Source: Zonotrichia leucophrys gambelii (lineage: Eukaryota; Chordata; Aves; Passeriformes; Passerellidae). From it: a stretch of DNA of 64,000 nt. Position numbers and translations under genes: made by a program. Positions 14,507 through 25,400 of this stretch are shown piece by piece. The DNA lies in contig NC_088171.1 in NCBI RefSeq assembly GCF_028769735.1, forward strand, positions 132,449,533-132,513,532, read 5' to 3'. The notes below the pieces were generated by a model, which worked only from the letters and a program-made list of their open reading frames with translations, was not told the origin of the DNA and ran no database searches. Within the stretch, counting starts at the first letter, position 1. Each line of letters opens with the position of its first letter.

Positions 14507-16691
14507 GGAATCTGTTAAAGGATGTTTGTTCAGATCACCTGTTCAGCAGGCAGCTATGCTGCTTCTGTTCACTGCATACATACTGAGCAAGTCTCCAAGC
14601 AATACATAAATATTGTCTGACCCCATACTTAAGTATCTTTACTACAAAAAGCAGCTTCTCCTCAACAAAAGTTGTATCCGTGGGACCAATGTGCATTTCT
14701 TCTAGATAGAACTTGTACCAAATCTGTATCAACAATTGTAGGTTAAATACATCAATGCAGGTTAATAGAGCCTTAACAGTAAAAAAAGTAAGAAAGTTAA
14801 ATACTGCAACAGCTGAGATACATACTGCATTTGAATGATAGAACATAGTCTATTGACCTAGTTAATGACACAGTCACCAAAACACAACATACAGAAGCAA
14901 TGTCAACTGCCAGTACTTGTCTAAGCATTTTAGTTTCCCTTTTCCCTTCAAATAAAGAAGAGTTGTATACATATCTTGAATGTGAACTTAGGCATCATTA
15001 ACCTTACAGCAATACTGATGCTGATAGTTAAGGTTAGGTAGAGACATAGTGAAGCTGCAGGCCACTGAGTACACACAGCATTTGTGAGTTGGAGGAGCCA
15101 ATGTTTACTATAGCACAGCTTCATTGTTCAAACTAAGTGCACCCTATGGACAGTAACATTAATTGGCAAGACATATTTAGTAAAAAATGCCACTTGAGAA
15201 ACCTAGCGCATTTCAGTTAAGTGTGGATTTAACTAGCTATGATGAGGGCTAGGGAGGTATTTTAACTGAAACACCTTGGTAAAGTGAAATAAGCTGACAT
15301 ATGACTGTTTTCTAGAACCCAGGAATAAAGTTAAATGCGTTCACTCAGTCATCAAGGACTAGTATTTCAGCAGGCATTTCAGGTTTTAACCTAAGGGCAG
15401 GTTAAAATAAATCTGTACACAATGCAACATACCTCAAATAGATGCAATGATGACCAATTAGCTGTCAGTCTCTACTTTTACCATTGCAAGCCCAACAATT
15501 TTGGCACACAAGTACAGCCAATCTTCAAATTCAACCATTCCAAGCCAGAGCCATTTCAGAGACTGCTCTGCAATACTATTCTGGACTGTAGAAACATGCA
15601 TACACCAGCTGCCCAGAAACACACAACTAAAAGAAGTTGCTAGAAATAGCCACTGAACATACACATGCATGCCAGTCAGCTTCCCAATTAAAATGCTATA
15701 TACAAGCCATACTTCAATTTTTTTAATTTGTAGTTTTTCACCCAACTTACAGATATGAGTTCAAGTGAAGGGCAGTATTGTGACCTTTTGAAATACCCAA
15801 AATGAAAATGAGTGCAAGTTACAAAGCTACAAAGAGGTTAGCAATGATTTCCTGATCTTTTCAGGTGAAAAATTATTTAGTAGCTAAGCAATGCCAGGGA
15901 GAGGTGGAGTCCATGAAGGACATGGCCTTTAAGAAAGCAAACACAGCCGTAACCAAGAATACTGACTTCCCAAAAAGTCTGAAAGTTTCTTCATACTGAA
16001 AACTGAAGTCCTCCATGAAGTTACCTGCTACCTTGCTGCATGTTGTAATGTTATTGCCCTACAAGTTGTGCAGAAAACCACAGCCAAGTATTAATGCACA
16101 AGAAATTTAGAAATTACCGTGCATAAGATATGATTAAACTGTAGCAGAATCTCAGGTATTGATTATGGCTTAGACCTGCCTTGAAAGTCAACACTTGGAC
16201 AAATATTCTTATGTGAATGACACTGTCCATATGAAAGTGAGACAACTTTGTTACACTGAAGACTTACTTGGTTCAAGTGACCTTCTACTTAAAAGAAACA
16301 ATAGACAATATATTCACAACCATTGCAAGAATTAGCCCTGTAAAAAAATTCAACAATACTTTTTACTTTTCGTTTCCTTAAGTGTATATATTTGCAGATA
16401 TTTTATAAGCAAGCTGTTTCTTGACCAGCCAGATCTTGGATAGTGAATTCTTTATCCTACTTCCTCCCTCATCCAAATTTGCCAAACTCAAGACATTGTT
16501 TTAGCAGCATTCATGAAATCAATAGTGCAAAGTTGTTATAAAAAACTATTTTCCCAGGCTAGGACATCCTCTTCAAGTTTTGTATTGGGTCAATAGCACT
16601 TCCCACGTTTTTAGACCTCTGGGGAAAGGCAGGAACAATAGATATGCTGAATCTAACAAATAAAAATTGTTTGCCAAAGGCTTTTTTGAAT

Positions 16692-16697
16692 TTTATT
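16692..16697 (-). terminator. PDP1: Proximal poly(A) signal of PDP1 (candidate)
   Basis: AATAAA on the minus strand about 80 bases after the stop codon. Use of this site would give a very short 3' UTR compared with the distal site at 14501. Which is used cannot be told from sequence. Confidence 0.35.
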
Positions 16698-16774
16698 TTT
16701 GGGTGGATTTTTTTAAATTTGCTGCTCATACTGGCCCTTGTTACAACTTTAGTAACTAGTTCACTGCATTAAAT

Positions 16775-18382
16775 TCACAATTCCTCATTTTGATATGCGC
16801 CTATAACATGTGAATTGAACTGCACCACAATAATTGTAATGTCATCTCTATACATTCGAGCCAGCTCCTCTGGAAGACTCAGCATCTTGGATAGTCGCTC
16901 ATGATCCACAGTTCCAAACTCATTGTTACCCACTGCATGACGTATCAGGTGAGTTGCTGCATTCTGATCTTCAAATACTGAAGAGATTCTTGCTCTCCTT
17001 TCTGTTAAGAGACCATGCATCTGTCCCAAAGTTACCTTATAGCCACCAACAGCTATTGGCTGTTGGTGGTGAACACCAGTGAGGTACTCCCCCACAATTC
17101 TAGCCACATCTTGCCTGTGCATTGTCTCCCACAGCCCATCCGTGGCCAAAACCAGGAATTTATCCTGTGGCCGTAACCTGTGATGTATGACTTCTGGTTC
17201 AGCTGTGAGGTATGGGGGAGTGTAATAGTTTGGAGGAATAAACTTCGTATATTCATTGTCATTCAGCTGATCTGGGCCTGATTCCACTACTCTCTTCTGC
17301 AGTTCAATACTCCATTTAAACTTCACATCACCAAAAGCTCTGAAAGGCATCAAGAGACCCAAGAGACGATCTTGTTTCACAAGACTTTTCTCTTCAGACT
17401 TTGGATGCTCCATTTTCACACGTTCCACTTCATGTTCATTTTGTGCATTGTGGTCATAGGACAAAGTAACTGCAGACCAAGATCCATCTTCCTCCTGAAC
17501 GCCGAGCATCGCTCTGCTGTCACCTGTGTTAGCAATGTGCAAGTCGACACCATCCACGTGGGCTACACAGGCAGTAGAGCCAGAAAATGCTACTCGCAGT
17601 ACTAGGTAGTTGAGAAAAGAATTTGGATCTCCTACTTGAGCTTCCAAAGAAATATCATTATCAAGCCTCTTAAAGGCATTAATTAAAGCTTCTCTCACAT
17701 CAGTAGTCTCCCCACTGTTGAGATCAATCAGCTCCTGCCAATAAGTTCTTAGACTGTTGAAGTAAAGCTTGGAAGCCTCTTTGCTAAAATAATCGTTGGG
17801 ATGCTTGTGCCACTGTAAAATGGGCAACAGAGCTCTGCCACTCTCCACAGCATTTTCTATTTCAAGTAAAGTTTCATGAGGTAACAAAGAGACAGCAATG
17901 TAGTAAAACAGTCTTTCACTGACAGCTTGAGCACAAGCACAGCCTGCGTGGCCATCAAACACACCCAGAAGCATCCCTCTTGTCTGTAAACAAGTGGCAG
18001 CACTCCTCCGGTCCTCTATCGGAGCATTAGCAGGCAACTGGTTGCTGTCGAAGCCAAGAATAGAACTTACATTTTTACCATCAAATTCTGGGACTTTGAA
18101 ACTGTATTCATTTGCCTTCAGGATGCTGTTGACCTGTGGAGGGGTGAGGTAAAACCTCTGCGGCGTAGAAGCATAATCCCTTGCGTGAATAAAGTTATTA
18201 AAGTGCTCCTTTGGCCTGTAAAGTGCCGCAAATTTCTTCTGTGGTGCATATCTGAAGTGACTGTGAGCAAAATGAGATGACAAACAACACAGATGTTTAT
18301 GGTGGCAGTAACACGCAGTACTGCCTATTCTGCTAATCTCACAGTTACGAATCAATGGGAACAGATGAGCTGGTGCTGGCAT
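16775..18382 (-). CDS. PDP1: Pyruvate dehydrogenase phosphatase catalytic subunit 1 (short isoform, 535 aa)
   Basis: PDP1 is a Mg/Mn-dependent PPM-family serine phosphatase of the mitochondrial matrix. It dephosphorylates the E1-alpha subunit of pyruvate dehydrogenase and so switches the complex on. The single uninterrupted coding exon gives 535 residues, against 537 in human. Residues 1 to about 71 are Arg/His/Cys-rich and lack acidic clusters, fitting a mitochondrial presequence, with likely cleavage in RDYASTPQ. PPM motifs seen are VFDGHAG (metal-binding Asp143), ANTGDSRAMLG (285-294), LATDGLWE (Asp415) and YRDDITIIVVQF (Asp513-514). All key acidic residues are present. The start chosen is the ATG in GCCATGC (strong -3 G). 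The longer open frame to 18445 is not real beyond 18426, because it runs into the polypyrimidine tract of a splice acceptor. In the body of the protein very few residues appear to differ from mammalian PDP1. Confidence 0.97.
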   Translation of the reverse strand: MPAPAHLFPLIRNCEISRIGSTACYCHHKHLCCLSSHFAHSHFRYAPQKKFAALYRPKEHFNNFIHARDYASTPQRFYLTPPQVNSILKANEYSFKVPEFDGKNVSSILGFDSNQLPANAPIEDRRSAATCLQTRGMLLGVFDGHAGCACAQAVSERLFYYIAVSLLPHETLLEIENAVESGRALLPILQWHKHPNDYFSKEASKLYFNSLRTYWQELIDLNSGETTDVREALINAFKRLDNDISLEAQVGDPNSFLNYLVLRVAFSGSTACVAHVDGVDLHIANTGDSRAMLGVQEEDGSWSAVTLSYDHNAQNEHEVERVKMEHPKSEEKSLVKQDRLLGLLMPFRAFGDVKFKWSIELQKRVVESGPDQLNDNEYTKFIPPNYYTPPYLTAEPEVIHHRLRPQDKFLVLATDGLWETMHRQDVARIVGEYLTGVHHQQPIAVGGYKVTLGQMHGLLTERRARISSVFEDQNAATHLIRHAVGNNEFGTVDHERLSKMLSLPEELARMYRDDITIIVVQFNSHVIGAYQNEEL

Positions 18383-18426
18383 GGCATCAGACAACAATGG
18401 CAGCCTGGAGCTTCGGACTGGAATTG
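18383..18426 (-). CDS. PDP1: PDP1 main exon, 5' extension used by the long isoform
   Basis: Between the splice acceptor (CTTTCAG, AG at 18427-18428) and the MPAPA methionine the frame is open and encodes AIPVRSSRLPLLSDA, the first Ala sharing one base with the upstream exon. This closely matches the human long-isoform segment GIPVRSSSLPLFSDA as I remember it. It is coding only if joined to the exon at 21490-21520, and otherwise 5' UTR. An out-of-frame ATG at 18387-18385 opens an 11-codon frame that overlaps the MPAPA start. Confidence 0.85.
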
Positions 18427-21400
18427 CTGAAAGACAAGAGAACAACTATGCTTAGCGGGACAGCTAAGAGATTTTTCCTCCCCAGAATTCTGTGTTAAGA
18501 TGTTTACAGCTCCTAACCAAGTTGCTTATTATATGGAGTTCATAGCTTCAAAGGACTTGACAAAGAAAGGTGCTCATTTATAGACACTACATTGGGCTGT
18601 AACAAAAAAGCTAAACCGTACTTCAGCACAGGTATTTTAGCTCTGATACCCACTCAGACAGCAGGCAGGAAGTGAAAGCATCACCCAGACAGTCAATGAA
18701 CCCTCAAGCAACTTAGCAAAATAGTTAGCATGGAGCACTCTACAGAATTGCCACAGGATTTTACAGCTATCTGCTTTCCTGGTCATTTCACAGCTGACAG
18801 AGACAGATGTGGCACACAAGGAAGGAAACTCTTCCTGTAACACTGAAGAAGAGAAAGCATCTAACAGGGAGACTTAAGAAACCACTCTGAGATCACATAC
18901 AGCAAAGATTGCTTAGACAGCAGAAGCAAGAAGTAGGTGATAGAACTGATATTCTTTATGCAATCAGAAGTCCGTAGAGGGTTTGGTTTCTTTCCCCCCT
19001 TTGACATGCAAAGCTTCAAACTTGTGTTACATATATAAAACAGCCACAGCAACCTATGCAGCAATTTTCTAGCTTAAGATGTTAAGTATGAGAGGTAAAA
19101 AAGAAATACAGCTTTCCAACAGCTATTCCATCCCAGTACATTTTAGGATTATAAAACACCTTGAAAGGCTACTCAATTGAAGGCCTATATGCAAATTGTT
19201 TGCTTCCTTGACTAGAACAGAGCCTTGCACAATACTCTAGAGCTAGTTTAGACCACTAGTATCTGAAGAAATATTCTACTGCTACTTGCCACATCTAAAA
19301 GCTTTCCACATTTTTCACTTCCCAGCAGAGCATGCTGGCACACTCTTCCTTGTCTCCATTTACATACCAAATCACAACATTAGTGAGAGTGCCTCTCAAA
19401 AGCCTTATTCACTGTGCCTCATTATCAGGAAGTCTTTTACAATGTAATACTTGAGAGACAACTCCAGAGTGGAGGTGGAGTTAAACCATGCCTTGCGTGA
19501 AGTACACACGTTTAAGGCAAATGCAATTTTGTCTTTTATGATCAAGTTTCATCGCAGAAGCTTTTTCTCAGAAGAGGCCATTAGAAGGCTTACTGCAGTC
19601 ATAAGCACTAATCTATCAGCACTGCTAGATGTCAAATTGTTTTACTCAAGAAATGGATATTGCTGTGTTATGCAAGGTGCATCAGTCAGTAAATGGACTT
19701 GTTTTTTAGCCAAGCAGGCATACCAGTATTTCAGAGGCGACTCAGCCCCAATAAAATATGCAACAAGCCCCAGTACTCAGTCTAAAGGATCATGCAATAT
19801 AGGAGAAATTGCATTTTGCAGTTTCTATTAGCTTTCCACAGCTTCAGCTGTGATTCTGATCACCTGGGCAGGCTGAGAAGTGTCTGGAAACATACAACAC
19901 TTCATACCCCATTCTCCTTGCTTCAAGAAAGGGAAGCAAGCCATATTTTCCCTTCCTTGTTTGCTCTTTTTAAGTAAACCAAAGTAGAGCCCATTTCTGT
20001 GTTACATGACATCCAAGTGCTGAAAGCAGAGTACAATTCATGTTCCTGTCACTCCATTGACTCCCCAGTACTAACGAGTGACTGCTGTACATTGATAAAA
20101 ACTCTCCTGAGTCCCCCACTGACAGCTGAAGATTGAAGTTTTCTGCTGTGCAGGCACCAGGAAGAGCCTGGGCTGTAGTCCAGATGCCCAGGAGCAGCGA
20201 ATTGGCTGAAGCTTCCAGATGCATACTGAATTTATGGTAGCCATTTACTTCTCCAGTCCAGGCTCCACATGCACACAGCACAAGCACAACAGCAGGAGAC
20301 TGTAACTCCAAATATAGATTTTAAATTCTATTCAGTGCCTTCTAATTATATAGGAGCTATTTTGGTAACAGTTTTGTACATTTCTTCACATGGCATTTAA
20401 ATGCAACAATTTTGTTTAAGGTTCTGTGGATGTGCCCAGCCCACAGCAGCACCTCAGCTTCAGCACTGGTCTCCCCTTAGACTCCACCTGGATCAAGCTG
20501 TCCTGACTGCTCAGCATTTATGTTCAGTGCTGACCCACAGTGGTGCCTCAACTGCTCAGACAGATTTTTTGCTTCATGATGAAGCAAAAATACAAATGTA
20601 TTGCTGCTGTAACAGTTCTGCAATGCCACCAGAGGATATCTTCATGACTTTTAATCATTAGCTTATCAAATGAAATCCACAAAGAAGTAGTAAGAAGTTG
20701 GCCTCACATCTTCCATGGCTCATATCATTTACAGTAGATCTATGCCAGCTTACGAGATCAGTCTGTTTCACATACCAGCTCCAATAATTCCAAGTTGATT
20801 AAGTAAATGCCTAATTCCAAGTGTCCAAACATGAACTGAAATTAAAGTCTCTCCCACTTACCCCTACAACACAGCTGCCCATATATAACCAGACACTCCA
20901 GCTGCCCTTCGAATAATTAAGATCCAAAGATCATTATGGTTGACCAAAAGATGGCAGAGAAGAAAAAGAAGTAGAAATGGTACAGTTCAATCAAGATTTG
21001 TCAAGATATTAGAATCAATCCAGTGTCAATACCTCTCCAAGCCCAGAGCAGGGTACAAGCACTATTTTTCAAGCTGTAAATACAATATGACCAATAATGG
21101 GTCAGATGGTAAACTTAGGGGGTTTTGTAGTATTACACTAAAAAAACCAGGAAAATGTTCCACCTGTCTTTACTAAAGGCTCGTTATAGCCATACTGTTA
21201 GGGCTAACTGGCACTGCACAGACAGGTTCCTCCCAAATCACTGTGCCAAAGACACCTACGGCTTCAGATAAAAACACTCAAGTGCCTCCTTTCCTACACC
21301 TGACAGACCTGAACGAACCAGCTGGAGAAGACGGGGAGGTGGGGAGGATAAATAAGAAGCATTCCACACTAGCAGCACCGTTAATCCTTCCCTCCGGCCT

Positions 21401-21489
21401 CAGCCCGCAGACACAGCCCAGCCTCGCAGCCCCTTCCCCGGCTCCCATCCGACCCCCGAGCCCGTCGCTCCACAAAGGGAGATACATAC
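18427..21489 (-). other. PDP1: PDP1 first intron
   Basis: GT-AG intron of 3063 bases between the alternative 5' coding exon (donor G|GTATGT) and the main exon (acceptor TTGTTCTCTTGTCTTTCAG). It holds only chance ORFs, including an antisense 126-codon frame at 19451-19831 with no recognised domain, and a 25-bp palindrome at 20566-20590. Confidence 0.8.
20566..20590. repeat. 25-bp palindrome in PDP1 intron 1
   Basis: Perfect 12-base arms (TTTTTGCTTCAT and complement) around a single central G. In the PDP1 pre-mRNA it could form a short tight hairpin. No known function. Confidence 0.85.
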
Positions 21490-21520
21490 CGATCCGCCTG
21501 GGCCCAGGACATACACACAT
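21490..21520 (-). CDS. PDP1: PDP1 alternative 5' coding exon (long isoform, 560 aa in total)
   Basis: Encodes MCVCPGPRRI plus one base, ending at a good donor (G|GTATGT). Joined to the acceptor at 18426 it gives MCVCPGPRRI-A-IPVRSS, in frame with the main exon. The total is 31 + 1652 bases = 560 codons plus stop. I recall the human long isoform beginning MCVCPGPRRIG, so this tiny exon appears conserved between bird and mammal. An in-frame ATG ten codons upstream (21550-21548) would add MLAASCCDRR. A two-codon out-of-frame uORF (ATG TTG TGA) starts at 21536. The 5' limit of the exon is unknown. Confidence 0.85.
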
Positions 21521-21852
21521 TCTCCTGTCACAACATGAAGCCGCCAACATCCACAAAGCAGAAGCCCGGGGGGCGGGGGGAGAAGCAAGGCAGAGAGTTT
21601 GTTAGAGAAGACGTAGAGCTCCGGCACGGAGGTGGGACGGCAGACAGGAGGAGACAAGCACACACAGCCGTTCTGCGGGAGCGCCGCCGCTGCCGCTCGC
21701 CCAGCGATGGGACCGAGCCAGCTCCGCAGGGACCGCCCGAACCCGCCGCCCGCGCGGGCACCGAGCCCCGCCGGCCCCGCTCTCCCTTCCGGCAGGGCGG
21801 CAGGCAGGGCCCGCTCTCGCTGCGCGCCGCCGCGGCAGATTCCGCTGCCCGC

Positions 21853-21876
21853 TCAGGCGCTGCGCGGCCCCGACAT
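21853..21876 (-). other. Upstream ORF in PDP1 leader (candidate)
   Basis: If transcription starts near the TATA box at 22100-22111, the first ATG met on the minus strand is at 21876-21874. It opens a seven-codon frame MSGPRSA followed by TGA. Such a short uORF could dampen translation of PDP1, but only if this part of the leader is retained after splicing. Confidence 0.4.
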
Positions 21877-21997
21877 GGCCGCCCCTCCCCAGCCGCCCGC
21901 CCGCCTCCGGCACGACCACCTCCTCCTCCCGTCCTGGGCACAGACCTGGGCCTTTCCCGGGAGGCTCAGGGAGACGGGCGGAAGGACGGTACGCCAC

Positions 21998-22018
21998 GGG
22001 AAGGGAAGGGAAGGGAAG
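21998..22018. repeat. (GGGAA)4 microsatellite in the PDP1 island
   Basis: About four tandem copies of GGGAA inside the CpG island. It is the same pentamer, on the opposite strand, as the long array at 43252-43430. Pentamers like this can expand; here it is short. Confidence 0.8.
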
Positions 22019-22099
22019 CGGGTGGAAGGACAGGACCGGACCGCACCCGCCACTCCCAAACCCCCCGACAGCCACCGCCTCACGCCCGCCGCCGCCGCG

Positions 22100-22144
22100 C
22101 CTTTATAAAGGGCCCTGCGGCGCGCGGCGCGCCGCCCATTGGCT
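22100..22144 (-). promoter_or_regulatory. PDP1: TATA box with upstream CCAAT box, PDP1 core promoter
   Basis: On the minus strand a CCAAT box (CAGCCAATGGGC, about 22134-22145) lies some 30 bases upstream of CCTTTATAAAGG (22100-22111). The TATA element is a perfect 12-base palindrome and so reads the same on both strands. Initiation of PDP1 is predicted near 22070. A TATA box within a CpG island is a minority arrangement in vertebrates. Confidence 0.6.
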
Positions 22145-22163
22145 GTAGAGGAGGGCAAGGCGG

Positions 22164-22172
22164 GCACGTGAC
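22164..22172. promoter_or_regulatory. E-box (CACGTG) upstream of PDP1
   Basis: GCACGTGAC, about 55 bases upstream of the TATA palindrome. It fits USF, MYC or TFEB/TFE3-type bHLH-zip factors, which often regulate metabolic genes. This is a motif match only. Confidence 0.45.
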
Positions 22173-22419
22173 GCGGAGGCTGAGGGAGCGCGCGGGGGGC
22201 GGAGGAGAAGGAGGGGGCGGTGCGTGCGCGCGCACCGCGCAGGGGCGGGAGGGCGCGAAGGCGGCGGCGGCGCGCGCGCTGTGTCCGGCCCCTCCCCCAG
22301 GGGTCCGTGAGGGCCGGGAGAGCCCGAGGGGCGCCTTTGGAGCGCTTTGGGAGATGGGGCCGGGGCTGCTTGCCCTGGAATGTTCCCGAAGTGCCTTTAA
22401 CAGCTACGAGGCACGGTGA

Positions 22420-25400
22420 CTCCGCCAGATACCGCTGCAGCCTGTCCCCTAAGCCAGGGACTCCTCTGTCCTGAGAAAGCCCCCCACACTCCTTTGGTCA
22501 GGAGTCACTGACACAACTTCTGACTGTTATGGAGACCCAAAATGGGAAAATGTCTAAGTTTTGTAGAGTGTATGGCCATTTACTCTGAATTCCTTTAAAA
22601 GACTGGTGCTTTTTGAGGTTTTTCCCCCTTGAAATGTTCGAGTTGACTTGCAGTCACAAAGCTTATTAACTCTGCCAGAGACCACTGAAACTTGTACTGA
22701 AACATGGGGGGTTATGTTTGGTTTCGTGGGTTTTTTTTGTTTGTTTGTTTTATTTGTTTTATTTGGTTTTGGGTGTTTTGGGTTTTTTTTGCTTTTGTTG
22801 GTTCTTCATTTTATTTTGTGGTTTTTTATTTGTTTGTTTTTTTAATTAATTTTCCCTTTAATGTTTTGTTTTCTCCAGAATCCCTGGGGGCAGAGCAGGC
22901 TGCTGTGCAATGAAGAAGACCAGGGCCCTCCCTGCCCTGACGTCCCCACACTGCTGCCCTCACTGCTAGCAAGGAATGGTTTGAGGCCAATGGCCACAAA
23001 GAAGGAGCAGCCCTTCCCTAAAAGGGCTCCAAGTTCCTGCCGGTGCAGCAGCAGCAGTGGCCTCCCCTCCCTCCCTTCCCTCCGCTCTCTTATTTACTGT
23101 CCTGTCCCTGTTCCACATCTCTAGGGCAACACTGAACTTCGCATGTTCTTCTGAGGTTCTCTGGTCCACACTTACTCTTCATGTACATTTCTGAATATGG
23201 AAAGTAAATAAGTTCAACAGTATTTTGATTTCTTTGATCATCTCTCTGTTTACAGATGCCTGTGCTCTCACACCTTACTATTTTTCAGGGTGTCTGGGAT
23301 GCCCGCTTTGCTCTATGTTATTAGCAGCAGATGTTAGCAAGCCTTGGGATGCTGCAATTCCCTCAGCAGCTGTAGCAAAACATAGATTTTTGACTATACT
23401 TACGTCTTTACTCAGTTGGTAAGATGTGTACAGCTGTGTACCAAAACCAGGAGAAGAAACAAAGGAAAATCTGCACTTAGTGCCCAGAAGACTCAAGAGC
23501 TCTACTCGAAATGTGAGAGTATGGAAATTACTGCCCTGTGACCCTCTGTGTGAAAATCAGCTAGAAAGATAAAATGAAGCCATCCTTAGAAATGCAAGTC
23601 TTTCATGGTAGTAGTTGAAAACACAGAGTATTAGAATTTTCATTTATTGGTGTTCTGGGTGACTTTTGAGACATTTATTTGTTAATCCAGAATGGTATGC
23701 CATTTTGGAGAAACATTCTCTTTGAGGCTTATTTTAGAAGTAAAAAAAAAAGGTGTCTGACAGACACCATTATACATTGAAAACTTCATTAAACAGCATG
23801 GAAAACAAATTATTTGCATTCCTTTTTAACGGTAGCATATGGTTAAAAATAGATTGCAAGCATGTGCTGAAATAACAAGCATTTACATAATTTTCTTCTT
23901 GCAGCAAGAGTGACTGCAAGGCCTCCAAGTGTAGACATTTTCTTACAGACTGTGTAAAGGTGCACTATCAAGCCACCTTCTTAGCTTGTCAGAAGGAAGA
24001 AGGCTGTGGGAAGACAGACCTCTGCCTGGGTGAATTTTATTCATCTTTCTAGGAGCAGATACACAGAAATGGACTGGGATGAAGTCACCACCGATCACCT
24101 AATATTCCTCTAAGTGAGGAGTTTGTAGAGTGGCTTTATGTATGACTTTCACAGAGAATGTTGCTGTTTAGAGTTGCCTACCTAGAAAAAAAATTCCACA
24201 AAGTAGTTAGCATTTAGCACTCTTGTCTTCAGAACATCTTGTGCCCATTAGTTCAATTCTCTGTAATTTGCTGTGAAATTGAAAGGTTAGTGATAAACAG
24301 CTCCCTGTTTATTGATTTAATTATCCTTTTCTTCCTGATTTAAGGCCAGGAGAGGAGCTGCTTTTAGAGATGGTCTTGGAATTTGTGGCGCCTCACAGCA
24401 TCCTATTGATATATCTGAACGTTAGACAAAACTTGAATTTTAAAATACCGAGTGAGAAAAGATTGTGGTCTTACCAGCCACATAGAAATCAGACCAATTA
24501 GAGACAGAATGCTAAAATTTGGCTGATATTTTGCTCCTTGAGCTTATGTGAGTTTGCTGGTGTGCTGCCAGAAGTTGAATGTTGCAATTTAACTGGAAGT
24601 TAGATTTTCCTTCTCTTCATCTTGCTGCTGCCAGACCTTTTTGTGCAGCTTTGAGCAACACTCTGTTTTTGCTGAATCTAAAGAATAAAAATATTCTAAT
24701 GAATAAAAACATGTTGTTCCACATTTTAACATTTTACACCAGAGAGTGATGGAAAAGGAATTACTTGTAACTACTTCAAGGTATGCAAAGTCTCCCTGCT
24801 TTCCTGGATGAAAGGATTATCAACAGAATGTAACAAGAGACATCAGTACTTGTCTTATGTGCCTGTTGCCAGCAGTGGCTAATTCTGCACTGCAGAACCA
24901 ACAGGCAGCTATGCATTGTCACTGCAGCCAAAGTGCTGCAGCACTTACTCTAACACATGTTTCCAGAAAAACTATTAGAGATCATCAAAATCAATTTTCA
25001 TTTGAAATCAAGTGTTTGCAATAACCCTCTAGTTTAAATAGGTTTTTGTGCCTGATGTATAAATATTTTATTGATTCATTTTTATTGACTCATTTTTACT
25101 GAAAGCTAGTTCAGGAGCGCAGGATAATATTTCACCTGTTTTTATATCCCTTGACTCCTTAACATTCTTATAATATCTTTGCACGCAATGTTGCAGAAAT
25201 GCCTGTTGCTCCTGTGCTCCTTTAAAAGAGCAGTTGCTCATAAAACCTGTCTTAAAACTGAGTGCACAGATCAAACACTTCCACTTGGCAGGCTGCCATA
25301 CCGACCTGAAGCAGGAAAAAAAGGGCAGAGGAATCATAGAAGTTTTGAGAGCAGAAAGAAAAGCCTAAAAATGGAGAAAATAATGGAGACAAAAAAGCCA

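Larger units (their letters stand above)
14480..16774 (-). other. PDP1: PDP1 3' untranslated region (inferred)
   Basis: Downstream of the PDP1 stop codon there is about 2.3 kb of non-coding, repeat-poor sequence before the first good distal poly(A) signal at 14501-14506. A proximal AATAAA lies only about 80 bases after the stop. The extent is inferred from poly(A) signals alone. No transcript evidence is available, so the true 3' end could be shorter or longer. Confidence 0.45.
21390..22350. promoter_or_regulatory. PDP1: CpG-island promoter of PDP1
   Basis: A sharp block of about 1 kb is very GC- and CpG-rich, against AT-rich flanks. It contains the PDP1 5' exon, a TATA-like palindrome, an inverted CCAAT box and an E-box. 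The large ORFs on both strands here are by-products of GC-rich sequence. A divergent plus-strand transcript from the same island is possible but not shown. Confidence 0.85.

Noticed and set aside
18427..18445. Upstream extension of the PDP1 open frame to 18445 (MFSCLS...)
   Set aside because: It starts at TTG, not ATG, and its first codons are the polypyrimidine tract and CAG of the splice acceptor, so they are intronic.
19451..19831. 126-codon plus-strand ORF inside PDP1 intron 1
   Set aside because: Antisense to the intron, no known motif and no promoter seen.
21528..22419. Long ORFs on both strands in the CpG island (up to 294 codons)
   Set aside because: They overlap each other on opposite strands, have Arg/Pro/Gly/Ala-rich low-complexity composition and no domain, as expected of stop-poor GC-rich DNA.
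22728..22850. Hydrophobic Phe/Val-rich ORFs on the plus strand
   Set aside because: Translation of a T/G-rich low-complexity tract, not a membrane protein gene.
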